DNA from: Nitrospirota bacterium
GTDB taxonomy: Bacteria > Nitrospirota > Nitrospiria > Nitrospirales > Nitrospiraceae
Assembly: GCA_016200355.1 (NCBI GenBank)
Contig: JACQEY010000020.1
Location: forward strand, 1 to 36,372
DNA: 36,372 bases
Reading direction: 5' to 3'
Position 1 is the first letter of the stretch; each line of letters begins with the position of its first letter. Under the pieces are notes generated by a model. That model was not told the DNA's origin, searched no databases, and saw nothing but the letters and a program-made list of their open reading frames with translations. Shown here piece by piece: positions 1-8,811 of the stretch. The position numbers and the translations under genes are program-made.

Positions 1-155
1 CAGATTCATGGATATTGGCTCCTTGTAAAAGTATGGATAAGAACTCGGTTCTGTAGAGCAGTGCCCATCATATCATCCCGGGCAGGCAAAAATGGAAGGG
101 GATGAAGCCTGATGATCTTCTATGCTCGCGCAACGCGCGGCCTCCGAAGGATTGG

Positions 156-275
156 GAGGGAGCGGCCAGGTGCTCTTCTTGCTCGCAGAACGCGCACGGT
201 GAAATGGTGCTCGTTCGATGCGCGTAGCAAAGGACTGCCTTGGCCACTCCTTTGAAGAGATGTATAGAGAATTGG
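156..275. repeat. Dispersed intergenic repeat, copy A
   Basis: This stretch shares long blocks with 1453-1570, including GAGCGGCCAGGTGC, CTTCTTGCTCGCAGA and CTTGGCCACTCCTTT in the same order and spacing. Together with copy B it brackets the exported-protein gene at 413-1447. Open frames inside it come from repeat composition and are not genes. I see nothing else in positions 1-412 apart from the translation signals of the next gene. Confidence 0.7.
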
Positions 276-412
276 GGGAGCCTCGTTCAACCGTCGCCAA
301 CACAAGGTGCAATCTGACGGTTCTCGAATATTAGACTTTCCTGAGGCTAGTTCTGCTAGGATGGTGGCTTGTAGTTGATAGATCTGCGACAGCGATAGAA
401 AGGAAGCTTATC

Positions 413-1447
413 GTGAACACAACAAAACTCATTGCCGCAATTATCGTGATTGCTTTGATCGGGGTCCCGACTGTGTCCTTTGCGAGGGCGAGAGGCGGAG
501 GATATGGTGGCGGATATTCAGGCAGTTCAAGGGGGTATAGCGCCCCCGAGAGCATGGGTAGTCGCGGATCACGCACCTATGACCAGAACGGCGCGAAGCC
601 GATTGAACGGTCGGTCACACCAAAACCGTCCGGGGCCGCACCACAATCAGCCCCCGGCAGCGCTGCGCCAAATACCCAGACCGCGCCTGCAATGCAGCCC
701 TCGTTTATGCAACGTAATCCCCTGTTGGCTGGTCTCGCAGCCGGTATCGCCGGATCATATATCGGCAATATGTTGTTCGGAGCGACGGAGAGCAGCGCGC
801 GTACCACAGATACCGGTGAACATGTCGGTGAAACCGACAAGGCCGCCGGGGCTTCCAACTCCATCGGACTACTCCTCATCCTCATGCTCCTGGGAGCCGG
901 GGCGTTCTACTATTTTTTAAGAGTGCGGCGGTCGCCTACTGCTGATTTTTCTGGGATCACACGAAGCAGTGCATTGAGTGATACCTTGCCGGCAGCACCT
1001 TCCGGCACAACCCTGCGCACAGCGACGGTTGACGCCGAGGTCACCTCTGCTGACAAGACGGCCTTTCAACAACTGTTGATCGATATTCAAACGGCCTGGA
1101 GCAAGCAAGACTTGGCCGATTTGCGTCGATGTGTCACGCCGGAGATGCTGGCGTATTTCAGCACCGCCTTGGCCGAACAGACCAGTCTAGAGATCGCGAA
1201 TCATGTCGAAGATGTGGTGCTCCTCCGTGCAGATGTCAAGGAGACCTGGACCGAAGATGCGACGCACTACGCGACGATAGGGCTTTACTGGAGTGCCCGT
1301 GACTACACCGTGTCCTTGACGAAGCGGCGAGGAAAGCCAGGCTATCTCGTCGAGGGCAGCGAAGAGACGCCAACCGAGTCCAACGAAGTGTGGACATTCA
1401 TGCGATACCAGAATGGAAAATGGTTGCTCTCTGCAATTCAGCAATAA
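413..1447 (+). CDS. Tim44-like domain exported membrane protein
   Basis: A 344-residue protein with an N-terminal hydrophobic signal or anchor (about residues 5-25), a Gly/Ser/Pro-rich low-complexity stretch, a short hydrophobic segment near 100-120, a clear membrane segment near 145-168 and a C-terminal soluble domain from about 215. The C-terminal domain has the Tim44-like (import-subunit/ribosomal L45-like) pattern: an aromatic helix about an assembly role, 'LRRCVTPEM', then beta strands ending in 'EVWTFMR...GKWLLSAIQ'. The start is GTG with AGGAAG eight bases upstream. In bacteria this family is exported or membrane-tethered and its function is unknown. It stands alone, flanked by dispersed repeats on both sides. 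The family call is from pattern recognition and fairly firm; the role is not known. Confidence 0.75.
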   Translation: MNTTKLIAAIIVIALIGVPTVSFARARGGGYGGGYSGSSRGYSAPESMGSRGSRTYDQNGAKPIERSVTPKPSGAAPQSAPGSAAPNTQTAPAMQPSFMQRNPLLAGLAAGIAGSYIGNMLFGATESSARTTDTGEHVGETDKAAGASNSIGLLLILMLLGAGAFYYFLRVRRSPTADFSGITRSSALSDTLPAAPSGTTLRTATVDAEVTSADKTAFQQLLIDIQTAWSKQDLADLRRCVTPEMLAYFSTALAEQTSLEIANHVEDVVLLRADVKETWTEDATHYATIGLYWSARDYTVSLTKRRGKPGYLVEGSEETPTESNEVWTFMRYQNGKWLLSAIQQ

Positions 1448-1452
1448 GAGAG

Positions 1453-1570
1453 GAAGGAGCGGCCAGGTGCCCTTCTTGCTCGCAGAGCCCCCACGATGAA
1501 GCTGTGGTCGCTCGATGCGCGCAGTAAAGGGGCAACCTTGGCCACTCCTTTAAAGGGAGGTATAAAGAAT
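1453..1570. repeat. Dispersed intergenic repeat, copy B
   Basis: Second copy of the repeat at 156-275, beginning six bases after the stop codon of the Tim44-like gene. Blocks GGAGCGGCCAGGTGC, CTTCTTGCTCGCAGA, CGATGCGCG and CTTGGCCACTCCTTTAAA are conserved, with small insertions and deletions between them. Confidence 0.7.
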
Positions 1571-1660
1571 CGAACGGGCCTCTTTCGACGCGCGCAATCG
1601 AGGATCAGCCAAGCCCTCCTGGCAAAAGAAAAAGAAGCACGCTTGGAGGGAGTATTTAGA

Positions 1661-1725
1661 TTGATGCCGGTCGCTTGATACGCGCAGTACAGGACAATCT
1701 CGGCTACTCATCTTAAGAGGGATGG
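1661..1725. repeat. Dispersed intergenic repeat, degraded partial copy C
   Basis: The series GATGCCGGTCGCTTGAT, GCGCAGTA, AGGACAATCTCGGC and TACTCATCTTAAGAGGG follows the second half of copies A and B with many changes. The rest of the gene-free stretch 1448-2150 holds this, the hairpin at 1830-1866, and nothing else I recognise. Confidence 0.45.
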
Positions 1726-1829
1726 CAGACAAGGTTCCCGCCTTCATCGTATTCTCGTCACGTAGCAGCCCGATTGCAAGGCGCACGGTCAGGCAATGGC
1801 CCTGCTATTTGACCCCTTTATCTCGTCTG

Positions 1830-1866
1830 TTTGGTTTATCTGATTCATTGGACCAGATAAACCAAA
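1830..1866. repeat. 9-nt-unit hairpin repeat, copy 1
   Basis: Perfect 13-bp inverted repeat: arm 1830-1842 (TTTGGTTTATCTG) and arm 1854-1866, loop of 11 nt. It belongs to the same family as 3949-4017, 17189-17253 and 27829-27894. Translated frames through it give leucine/phenylalanine-rich or Asn/Gln-rich spurious peptides. Confidence 0.75.
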
Positions 1867-2150
1867 AGAACCACCCGTCGGCAGCGAGAATCTGACTGAC
1901 CGGAGTATCCGCCCGATCAGTTCGCTATGGCAACGGTATGTGTGGTATAATGTTGGTTCAATACTGATGCCCCCCATGGGATCGTGTGTATAGCTCGGCT
2001 GTTCCTCCATCAACGACGGGCTAACTCATTTCGTGCTCAATTCGAAGCCACTCGCAGGAGAGAGGCGCTACAATAGCTCCGCAACGGCGGGATAGGCGAT
2101 GAAAAACCGGTAGTTACTTTTCACTCCATAACAGCAGACAGGGAGAGACC

Positions 2151-2495
2151 ATGACCACGAAGCCCGTGAAGCCCGGACAGCCCAGAACAACCACGGCCTG
2201 GGTCCGCATTCCTGATGGTACGAAGGTCAAGCACCGGCATGAAGGACATGTCGGATTCATCGATGGGCTCACCGAGATCGTCAGCGGCCCCAACCGGAAT
2301 CCGGATGGAAAGACGCAATATCGTATGAATATTGGGGCGCCGGATCGGCAGCTCGTGACCGAGGGCGACTTGTCTATCTTAATCGACGATGAAGACCTCG
2401 TCATCATGCTGCGACAGAAGGCGCCCTATCGCCGCGCGGTCACACAATCGCTGCACAGCGTGCTGGCACCGGATCGTTTCGTCAAGCCGGCCTAA
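2151..2495 (+). CDS. Small hypothetical protein (114 aa)
   Basis: A 114-residue soluble protein with no signal peptide. A good ribosome site (AGGGAGA) precedes the ATG by 5-6 bases. The middle looks like a small beta-rich fold ('AWVRIPDGTKVKHRHEGHVGFIDGLTEIV...DGKTQYRMNIG') rather like a KOW/SH3-type barrel with charged strands, and the C-terminus is helical and basic. I do not recognise a named family. It sits alone, 66 bases before another small gene on the same strand. Composition looks normal for the neighbourhood. Likely a real gene; function unknown. Confidence 0.6.
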   Translation: MTTKPVKPGQPRTTTAWVRIPDGTKVKHRHEGHVGFIDGLTEIVSGPNRNPDGKTQYRMNIGAPDRQLVTEGDLSILIDDEDLVIMLRQKAPYRRAVTQSLHSVLAPDRFVKPA

Positions 2496-2561
2496 CAACA
2501 CCCGTCGTGCGCAGGAAACGCTGGATAACTTCTTCAGCACCCTGCGCAATCTGAGGCAACC

Positions 2562-2810
2562 ATGACAGAAACCTGCTACGCCAAAGGACAAAAAGTTACC
2601 TTGGTCACCAGCCAGATCAAAAATGGCACATGGTTGTGCAAATTTTCGATTTCAGGGTTCAGAGATCTTGACGGCGGCCTGCACGGACAAGCTTCGTTGA
2701 ACGGCCACAAGACAGAATGGGAAGCGAGAACTGATGCGTTTCAGCGCGCCAAGCTGTTCCTGGATGGATCACAAGGCATAGCGCAGGGACACCCTCTGGA
2801 GAGGGCTTAA
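2562..2810 (+). CDS. Small hypothetical protein (82 aa)
   Basis: An 82-residue soluble protein, start ATG; a weak purine-rich stretch (GAGGCAACC) lies just upstream. The sequence alternates short strands and polar turns ('KVTLVTSQIKNGTWLCKFSISGFRDLDG') with a helix near the end ('EARTDAFQRAKLFLDG'). No motif or family recognised. It follows the 114-aa gene by 66 bases and may share its transcript. Plausible but not proven as a gene. Confidence 0.45.
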   Translation: MTETCYAKGQKVTLVTSQIKNGTWLCKFSISGFRDLDGGLHGQASLNGHKTEWEARTDAFQRAKLFLDGSQGIAQGHPLERA

Positions 2811-2942
2811 CCCGTAATATTCTTAACGGCTTGTCGCGAAATCACAGAGAAGACGTTCCCTCTGACCACCTCTAGCCTCTGACCCCGTACCTCTCACCTG
2901 AGCATTGGTCGTTGCAGTAGAAACCTTCGTAAATGATGTACG

Positions 2943-3287
2943 TCATACCCAGGTTCGGTGGACTTCGCTGACGTGCTCTATCCCGCCCACAGCGCTGATT
3001 TCCCACCGAACGTCATCCGGGATTGCGACCACCCGCAACTCTGCGCCATGACCATTGGCAGCTCCGCCGAGTTCCTCCACGACTTGGGCTAGCTTCAAAT
3101 CATCGCGTGGGATGAGTTTTCCGCACTGATTGAGGCTCGGCTCTCTCGGCGCCGCCGCATCCGGCCAGTAGGCACCGAGATCCGTTTCCTTGAGCGCGTC
3201 CTGCTGGCCTAGCTCACGCAATCGTAGAAACGCCTGATGACTCAGGCAAAAACTGTTGTAACTCTTATTGATCACAATCTTTTTCAT
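2943..3287 (-). CDS. Conserved phage-type small hypothetical protein
   Basis: A 114-residue protein. AAGGA lies seven bases before the ATG. The start 'MKKIVINKSYNSFCLSHQA' and the end 'ELRVVAIPDDVRWEIS...EHVSEVHRTW' match a recurring layout of small proteins found in phages and bacterial genomes: an N-terminal strand, a short helical middle, then 'LxVVEIPDDVxWxIxxxxGxExVxExHRxW'. The function of that group is unknown to me. It stands alone between 2810 and the CsbD-like gene, both gaps being short and without visible signals. The family resemblance is from memory and cannot be confirmed here. Confidence 0.65.
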   Translation of the reverse strand: MKKIVINKSYNSFCLSHQAFLRLRELGQQDALKETDLGAYWPDAAAPREPSLNQCGKLIPRDDLKLAQVVEELGGAANGHGAELRVVAIPDDVRWEISAVGGIEHVSEVHRTWV

Positions 3288-3388
3288 AGACTGATCCTTT
3301 CTGCTTCGTCAAGGTTCTCGGTGTCGCGCTTTTCATAACCAGGCCGTGCATCAGCCCCACTTCCCTGACGATCAGCCTGCGCCGTTCG

Positions 3389-3634
3389 TCAGCCTACCTT
3401 TACCGGATCTGCATACTTACTAGTGTAGTTCCCGGACCAATGGGAATAGCGTCGGTTGGCCCAGGTGTTGACTTCGGCATTCTGGGTTGTGCCATAGCGT
3501 TTCGCCAGCACAGCGGTGAATGTGTCAAGATTCCCCTCTATCTCCAGCAGATCCGCATCCGTGATCTTCTCCCACTTCGCTTTGAGTGGCGCCTTGAGTT
3601 GAATCCAAAACGCTTTGAATTGCTCTTGATTCAT
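3389..3634 (-). CDS. CsbD-like family stress protein
   Basis: An 81-residue protein. The frame stays open upstream to 3724, but the ATG at 3634 has AAAGGAG seven bases before it and begins exactly where family members begin ('MNQEQFKAFWIQLKAPLKAKW'). The core 'KWEKITDADLLEIEGNLDTF' and 'LAKRYG' match the CsbD-like pattern (KWGKLTDDDL..IEG......LQERYG). CsbD-like proteins are small, helical and usually general-stress induced; biochemical role unknown. The C-terminal third (from about 55) is more divergent and aromatic than usual. No partner gene is adjacent. Confidence 0.8.
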   Translation of the reverse strand: MNQEQFKAFWIQLKAPLKAKWEKITDADLLEIEGNLDTFTAVLAKRYGTTQNAEVNTWANRRYSHWSGNYTSKYADPVKVG

Positions 3635-3948
3635 ATGGCACTCCTTTCTCGCGTGATTGATTACGAACGTCGAGCAGCATGACCCTGCGTCCCATCGGTT
3701 GGGAACAACGCATGCGGCAACCAATGGGCACTCCGGCGTAGAAGCGGCGGGGACTGGAGAATCAGACGCACAGGAACGTGGGAGGGAGTGCAGTGCGAGA
3801 GATGGGACAGTCGACGTGGCTCAGTGCGTTATAATTCATCCTACAGGGCGCAGAGGGGAGGAGTCAATGCGAGAGAGACAAGAACTGGCTCTGTCGACAG
3901 GATGTCGAGGGTCCGCACGTGTGGGACAAGCCAGGTCTCTCTGGTTAG

Positions 3949-4017
3949 TCTGGTCTATCTGGTTCATCTGGTGAGTTTCGTTCAACCAAACACACGGGAC
4001 AGACCAGATAGACCAGA
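3949..4017. repeat. 9-nt-unit hairpin repeat, copy 2
   Basis: Arms 3949-3963 and 4003-4017 pair over 15 bp without mismatch. The left side is a tandem of 9-mers: CTGGTTAGT, CTGGTCTAT, CTGGTTCAT, CTGGT. It lies about 20 bases past the stop codon of the uracil-DNA glycosylase gene, where a terminator would be expected. The stretch 3635-3948 contains no gene I can support. Confidence 0.8.
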
Positions 4018-4037
4018 TGAACAAGACGGACTGGCAG

Positions 4038-4718
4038 TTAGATATCTGGGATCTGCCAATCAATCAGAGCCAGCCCAGCATTGGCAAGGTCTCGGTTGAT
4101 CTGCGAGAAACACCGGCATCCGTAAAACTTTCTGACTGACAAAGGCGAGGGATGTGCGTTTGCAATCACGGTATGGCGTGATTGCGTGATCAATAGCCGT
4201 TTCTTCTGAGCTTCGCGCCCCCACAGCACGAAGACCACACGTGTGTGCTTCGCCGCAACCAATTCGATAATACGATCGGTGAGTCGCTCCCAGCCTCGTC
4301 CCTGGTGAGAATTGGCTTGGCCAGCCCGAACCGTGAGGACCGTGTTCAGCATGAGAACACCCTGTCTAGCCCAAGGTTCCAGATACCCGTTATTGGGGAT
4401 CCGACATCCGACATCGTTATGGAGCTCCCGATAGACGTTTCGTAACGAGAAGGGCAACGGCCGAACAGTCGGCTGCACGGAGAAACAAAGGCCATGCGCA
4501 TAGCCAGGGGTTGGATAGGGGTCCTGGCCGACAAGCAGCACGCGGACCTGGTCATAGGACGTTGAGGCTAATGCGTTGAAGATGTCCTGGCGGGCCGGCA
4601 GGATGGTCTGTCCACCGGCCAGTTCTCTCTCAAGAAATGCATCAAGCGCGCGATAATACGGTTTGCGCGTCTCTTCTTTGAGAAAGGATCGCCAGCCCCG
4701 AGGAATGGGAGGGAGCAT
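4038..4718 (-). CDS. ung: Uracil-DNA glycosylase, family 1
   Basis: Removes uracil from DNA by cleaving the N-glycosidic bond, the first step of base excision repair, in the cytoplasm. The catalytic water-activating motif GQDPYP lies near residues 64-69 and the minor-groove loop HPSPLS near 190-195; 'WARQGVLMLNTVLTVRAG' and 'VVFVLWG..AQKK' are family-wide. With the ATG at 4718 the length is 226 residues, close to the 229 of E. coli Ung. The frame also offers a GTG at 4784, adding 22 residues with no counterpart in the family; neither start has a strong ribosome site. Single-gene unit, followed by a hairpin repeat. Confidence 0.93.
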   Translation of the reverse strand: MLPPIPRGWRSFLKEETRKPYYRALDAFLERELAGGQTILPARQDIFNALASTSYDQVRVLLVGQDPYPTPGYAHGLCFSVQPTVRPLPFSLRNVYRELHNDVGCRIPNNGYLEPWARQGVLMLNTVLTVRAGQANSHQGRGWERLTDRIIELVAAKHTRVVFVLWGREAQKKRLLITQSRHTVIANAHPSPLSVRKFYGCRCFSQINRDLANAGLALIDWQIPDI

Positions 4719-4862
4719 GGGGGAAACTGATAACACAGAGCCAACTATAATGCTCTCCCAAAATGAAGCCCCTACTCGATCCACTCCCTTATGCAGACCA
4801 TTCCGTCAACAGATTGTTTCTATTGTTTCTAATGGGACGGACTCCCCCGTTTGGATATCCTG

Positions 4863-6065
4863 CTAGGACGCGCCGCTCACAATCTCCTGATAGTACGATT
4901 CCAGTATGAGCGCGCGGGCTGGTTCGACGATCACCAACTGGCGTTGATCAAACGTGTTGGCGCAATACAAATAGACCATCTCTTCCGACTGACCGAGTTC
5001 GACATGCAGCTGGCGGCCATCTGGCTCCTGGCGCGTGGTCTCTTTGAGGAGGTGCTTATCATGCAACTGTTCCCATGCGCGCTGTGCGGAAGGCCAATGG
5101 TTCTCATAGAGCGGCGCGTCAGGATCGGTTGAACCGGTCTTCAGCTGGGATCGATTGAACGGATGGCCTTCGTCTGGTTCCGGCGATTCATCCCAGACAA
5201 TCTGACGCGACGCTCCCCTCCCTAACACATAGAACGGTCCATCGTCGGCAATTTCTTCGATGATACGATATCGAATCAATTCCGGCTGCTCGATCGGGCC
5301 AAGATCCCGTGCCGCCAAGGCCCGCTGCAACGGAACTCGTCTAGCCAACTGACGGGTCTTCTCAAACACGATCATGCGACCCGTCTGGGCCAAAGATGCG
5401 CTAAGCCGATCCAGTCGTACGTTGATGCCCGTTCGCCGCTCAAAATCTGCTTGCTGTTGACCCGCTTCGGCACGGTCGAAAGTACTCCAACTGCGACTGG
5501 GAATGCCCGAGTCCTGCTCAGCTTGCACGAGAGCATGCGTGGCAAGGATCAGATCATAGGAGCGAGTGGGCGCCGTGTGATCGAGATCAAGACATTCGAA
5601 CCGTACGTTGGTCAGGCCAAGTGCCTTCAATTGTTCTTGCGCTCGTACAATCGAGTCCCGTGAGCGATCGATCCCGACGAAGGTCTTATCGGGATACTGC
5701 CTCGCATAGAATGTTGTGAGGATGCCGACCCCACAGCCCACATCCAGTATGGACCGGGCTTCACCGATGCAATCTGCTATACGCGCGCCGATGGCCAGAT
5801 AATAGTCGTACTGTTGGCTATAGAGTACCGGCAGGATGTTCGAATGGGTGGTGGCATCATAGAACGCAACCTCGTCGGCAGAGGATCCGCCACGCTTCTG
5901 CTCCACCTGCCGATGCAGTGCTGTGATCTCGGCCGGTGAGAGAGTCTCCCTCTGCCACTGGAAATAGGCCTCGTCAGACGTGAACCGCTTGAGGCCCCAC
6001 CAGACCAAGTGGGCTTCTAGCGCGTGAAGCGTCGTTCGTATCTCGTCTTTCGTATCACGATACAC
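4863..6065 (-). CDS. Class I SAM-dependent methyltransferase
   Basis: A 400-residue cytoplasmic protein. An N-terminal helical region (1-100) precedes a Rossmann methyltransferase core: motif I 'ILDVGCGVGIL' at 106-116, the acidic end of strand 2 'FVGIDRS' near 129-135, then 'FECLDLD' and 'YDLILATHAL'. The C-terminal 150 residues do not fit the core and may bind the substrate, with strands near the end ('QLHVELGQSEEMVYLYCANT'). The substrate cannot be read from the sequence. Start GTG with AGAGGG close before it. It lies 39 bases downstream of the proA-like gene on the same strand, so the two may be co-transcribed. Confidence 0.8.
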   Translation of the reverse strand: MYRDTKDEIRTTLHALEAHLVWWGLKRFTSDEAYFQWQRETLSPAEITALHRQVEQKRGGSSADEVAFYDATTHSNILPVLYSQQYDYYLAIGARIADCIGEARSILDVGCGVGILTTFYARQYPDKTFVGIDRSRDSIVRAQEQLKALGLTNVRFECLDLDHTAPTRSYDLILATHALVQAEQDSGIPSRSWSTFDRAEAGQQQADFERRTGINVRLDRLSASLAQTGRMIVFEKTRQLARRVPLQRALAARDLGPIEQPELIRYRIIEEIADDGPFYVLGRGASRQIVWDESPEPDEGHPFNRSQLKTGSTDPDAPLYENHWPSAQRAWEQLHDKHLLKETTRQEPDGRQLHVELGQSEEMVYLYCANTFDQRQLVIVEPARALILESYYQEIVSGAS

Positions 6066-6103
6066 ACGTCCCTCTCGACGACATACGCTTCACATTTCAC
6101 GTT

Positions 6104-7468
6104 TCACGGCCTTTTCAGCATGATCGCGTCAAAGTATGCCTCCGGCACCGGGTGCGGGTAGCGCAGCTGTCCCGACCCGAAGCCAACATACTTTTCACAG
6201 GTTAATTGCTCAAGGCCGATCGGGCCCTTGGCATGGAGCCGCGAGCCGCTCAGCCCGATATCGGCGCCCATCCCGTAGCTGTCACCGGCATTGAGCCGGG
6301 ACGATGCATTGACGAACACCGCGCTCGCATCCACTTCACGGGTGAACCGCAAGGCTGACTCATAGTTCGTGGTCGCGATGACGGCTGTGAGACAGGGACC
6401 ATGCGCCACGATGTGCGCCAAGGCCTCATCTATGTTCGCGACCATTTTGACGGCCAACACAGGCCCCTGAAACTGTGTGTGCCAGTCCTCTTCCTTTGCC
6501 GGAATAATCGAAGAATGTCCGGTCATTGCCATTTGCCCCATGAGGGCCATCGTCTTGGGACAGGCCCGCACCTCGATCTTGAACTCTTCGAGCATGCGGT
6601 TGACCAGCGGAGGCAAAAACTGCCGCCCGATCACCTGTTCTACAAGCAGTGTATCAAGCGAATTCGATGCCATGGCCTTCTGTACCTTGGAATTGATCGC
6701 CACGTTCTGTGCCATCGGCATATCGGTGTCGGCATCCACGTACATATGCGTGAGCCCCCCGTCGTAACACAGCACAGGCATCTTCGCTTGCTCGATGACG
6801 GCTTTCCGGAGACCGGACCCGCCACGCGGGATAATCGCGTCGAGACTTTTTCCCGCACGAATCAACTCAACCGCCACCTCTTTTTCGGGACGGTCAATGA
6901 TGATCCATGCCCCTGACGGCACCCCATTCTGTTCCGCGGCTTCGCGCAGTCCCATTCCAATAACTTGCTGTGTCAGACCCCATTCCGGCGCGCCACGAAA
7001 GACACATAGGTTACCCGACTTGAAGCAGAGCGCGATTGACTCCACCGTCACGAGTGGACCCAGTTCTGACACGACGCCGATCACCCCGATCGGAACACGA
7101 ACACGGCTGACTTGCAATCCGTCAGGACGTTCCCGTCGTGAGGTGACGGCGCCGACCGGATCTGGCAGATCCGCAATCATGCGAAGCCGATCGACTATTT
7201 CCTTGATATCGTCTGTAGTCATACGCAGGCGGGCCACGGCGGCTTTCATCCGGTCCTTCATGACATCGGCCTCGAAGGACTTCCCAACTGCATCTACATC
7301 CTTCTCGTTCGCTGCCAGAATTGTTTCTTCGTCAGCGGCTAATCGATCCGCCATCGCCCGCAAAGCTTTCTCTTTAACAGGGCCAGATAATAGTGTGAGC
7401 GTGCGTGCGATGTTACGACAATCTTTCAGCAGCTTATCAATGTAGAGCTTAACTGGAACTTCAGGCAT
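6104..7468 (-). CDS. ProA-like dehydrogenase with Cys-to-Ser active site
   Basis: Related over its length to glutamate-5-semialdehyde dehydrogenase (gamma-glutamyl phosphate reductase, proline synthesis). It has 454 residues against about 417 in E. coli ProA, with a C-terminal extension. The frame runs on to 7675, but the ATG at 7468 has an AGG six bases upstream and starts in the family's position. Conserved: 'RVPIGVIGVV', 'IPRGGSGLRKAV', 'VFVNASSR', 'SGSRLHAKGPIGLEQLT'. In ProA the nucleophile is the Cys of 'SACNTVETLLV'; here the aligned stretch is 'MASNSLDTLLV', and the codon at 6667-6665 reads TCG, Ser268. 'YEARPNVT' is also altered to 'SELGPLVT'. It may be a divergent paralogue without reductase activity, so I give no symbol. 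Confidence 0.8.
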   Translation of the reverse strand: MPEVPVKLYIDKLLKDCRNIARTLTLLSGPVKEKALRAMADRLAADEETILAANEKDVDAVGKSFEADVMKDRMKAAVARLRMTTDDIKEIVDRLRMIADLPDPVGAVTSRRERPDGLQVSRVRVPIGVIGVVSELGPLVTVESIALCFKSGNLCVFRGAPEWGLTQQVIGMGLREAAEQNGVPSGAWIIIDRPEKEVAVELIRAGKSLDAIIPRGGSGLRKAVIEQAKMPVLCYDGGLTHMYVDADTDMPMAQNVAINSKVQKAMASNSLDTLLVEQVIGRQFLPPLVNRMLEEFKIEVRACPKTMALMGQMAMTGHSSIIPAKEEDWHTQFQGPVLAVKMVANIDEALAHIVAHGPCLTAVIATTNYESALRFTREVDASAVFVNASSRLNAGDSYGMGADIGLSGSRLHAKGPIGLEQLTCEKYVGFGSGQLRYPHPVPEAYFDAIMLKRP

Positions 7469-7695
7469 CTTAAACCTCATGCAAGGTGAGACGTCAAATG
7501 CAAAATGTGTCTTCACACAGTGAATGCAGCACAATGAGCAGGGACTATAGCATGCGATTTTTTCGCACGTAAAGCAGGATGAGGCTACCTTGTCGGGCCA
7601 GGACCATCCCACCCAATCCCGGAGCTGCGCCGGCGAACCAGAACCCGTTACTAACCACCCTGCAGTAACCGACACTCCCTCCCAAGAAGAAAATT

Positions 7696-7704
7696 TGCTA
7701 GAAT
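7696..7704 (+). promoter_or_regulatory. Candidate extended -10 promoter for ltaE
   Basis: TG-C-TAGAAT (TG at 7696-7697, hexamer 7699-7704) is an extended -10 element about 35 bases before the threonine aldolase start. No convincing -35 is present, which is usual for extended -10 promoters. The divergent region 7469-7745 otherwise shows no clear signal; a proA-side promoter could not be identified. Confidence 0.35.
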
Positions 7705-7745
7705 GCGCCGGACGAAGGGACTTGTAGCATACTCACGGATATTTG

Positions 7746-8777
7746 ATGATCGACCTGCGCAGCGATACGGTCACGAAACCCTCTGAAGCCATGCGAAAAG
7801 CGATGGCACGCGCCGAAGTGGGAGACGATGTCTACGGTGAAGACCCCACCGTGAATCGCCTCCAAGAGATGGTGGCCACGATGTTTGGGAAAAAGGCCGC
7901 ACTCTTCGTGCCCTCTGGCACCATGGGTAATCAACTCGCCATTCGCCTCCATACGCAACCGGGACAAGAAGTGATCGTCGAAAGCTCGGCGCATATCGTC
8001 CGCTATGAACAGGGCGCCGCCGGGGCGCTGGCAGGCGTACAACTTCATTGGATCGCAGGAAGACGAGGCCTCATCTCACCCGAGCAGGTTGAAGCGGCAA
8101 TCCGCCCACAAGAGCCGAATACGATTCAAACGGCGCTGATCTGTCTGGAAAACACCCATAATAGTGGCGGCGGAACGATTTACCCGCTGGCGACGATCGA
8201 ACGAATTCGCGCGGTGGCTGCCACCCATGGCATCCCGATGCATTTGGACGGCGCACGGCTGTTCAATGCCATCGCTGCCACCACCCTACCGCCAGCCTCC
8301 TATGCCCAGCACTTTGATACCCTGTCGGTCTGTCTCTCGAAAGGGCTGGGGGCACCGGCAGGCTCTCTCCTCATGATGAATGATCTGGCCTTGCTCGATA
8401 AGGCCAAGCGACTGCGCCGTATGTATGGCGGTGCGATGCGGCAGTCCGGCATCCTCGCTGCCGCGGGCATCTATGCGCTCGAGCACCATATCGGACGATT
8501 GAAAGTGGACCATGATCATGCCAAGCAGCTGGCGCGACACCTGCAACAAATTCCAACGGTCGGGATCAACCCGCAGGATGTCGACACGAACATCGTCATC
8601 TTCGAGATAATCGGCCACCGTCTGGCTCCCCCAACGATCGTCGCCGCCTTGAAACAGGAAGGGGTCTTGATCAATGCCATCGGCGGCAACAGTTTTCGCG
8701 CCGTCACCCACTTAGATATTTCCAGTGCCATGACTGAAGAAGCCTGCGAGATCTTTACCCGTATATTGATGAACTAG
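7746..8777 (+). CDS. ltaE: Low-specificity L-threonine aldolase
   Basis: PLP enzyme that cleaves L-threonine and allo-threonine to glycine and acetaldehyde, in the cytoplasm. 343 residues, normal for the family. The opening '[21 protein letters not shown]' and '[16 protein letters not shown]' are characteristic; '[10 protein letters not shown]' holds the Asp that contacts the PLP ring nitrogen, and '[14 protein letters not shown]' holds the Schiff-base lysine, about residue 199. The ATG at 7746 is preferred over the TTG just before it; the ribosome site is weak. Divergent from the proA-like gene. Its stop codon lies inside the hairpin at 8774-8800. Confidence 0.93.
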   Translation: MIDLRSDTVTKPSEAMRKAMARAEVGDDVYGEDPTVNRLQEMVATMFGKKAALFVPSGTMGNQLAIRLHTQPGQEVIVESSAHIVRYEQGAAGALAGVQLHWIAGRRGLISPEQVEAAIRPQEPNTIQTALICLENTHNSGGGTIYPLATIERIRAVAATHGIPMHLDGARLFNAIAATTLPPASYAQHFDTLSVCLSKGLGAPAGSLLMMNDLALLDKAKRLRRMYGGAMRQSGILAAAGIYALEHHIGRLKVDHDHAKQLARHLQQIPTVGINPQDVDTNIVIFEIIGHRLAPPTIVAALKQEGVLINAIGGNSFRAVTHLDISSAMTEEACEIFTRILMN

Positions 8778-8800
8778 CCCGCATGATTCATGCGGGCTAG
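8774..8800 (+). terminator. Palindromic hairpin over the ltaE stop codon
   Basis: Thirteen-base arms 8774-8786 and 8788-8800 form a perfect inverted repeat around one base (CTAGCCCGCATGA / TCATGCGGGCTAG). The stop codon TAG is in the left arm. No T-tract follows, so it is a weak intrinsic terminator at best; it separates ltaE from the promoter that begins 12 bases later. Confidence 0.5.
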
Positions 8801-8811
8801 ACGTCTGCGCA

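Noticed and set aside
73-312. Frames through dispersed repeat copy A that look like Arg/Ser-rich proteins
   Set aside because: The same peptide pieces appear from copy B; the source is the repeat, and there is no gene-like start.
3657-4099. Frames of about 100 residues with leucine/valine-rich or tryptophan-rich runs, and similar ones at 17143-17308 and 27745-28047
   Set aside because: They are translations of the 9-nt-unit hairpin repeats and of tRNA-Phe, without ribosome sites or domain features.
4719-4784. GTG at 4784 as the start of ung
   Set aside because: It would add 22 residues that have no counterpart in the family; the ATG at 4718 gives the usual length, although neither start has a good ribosome site.
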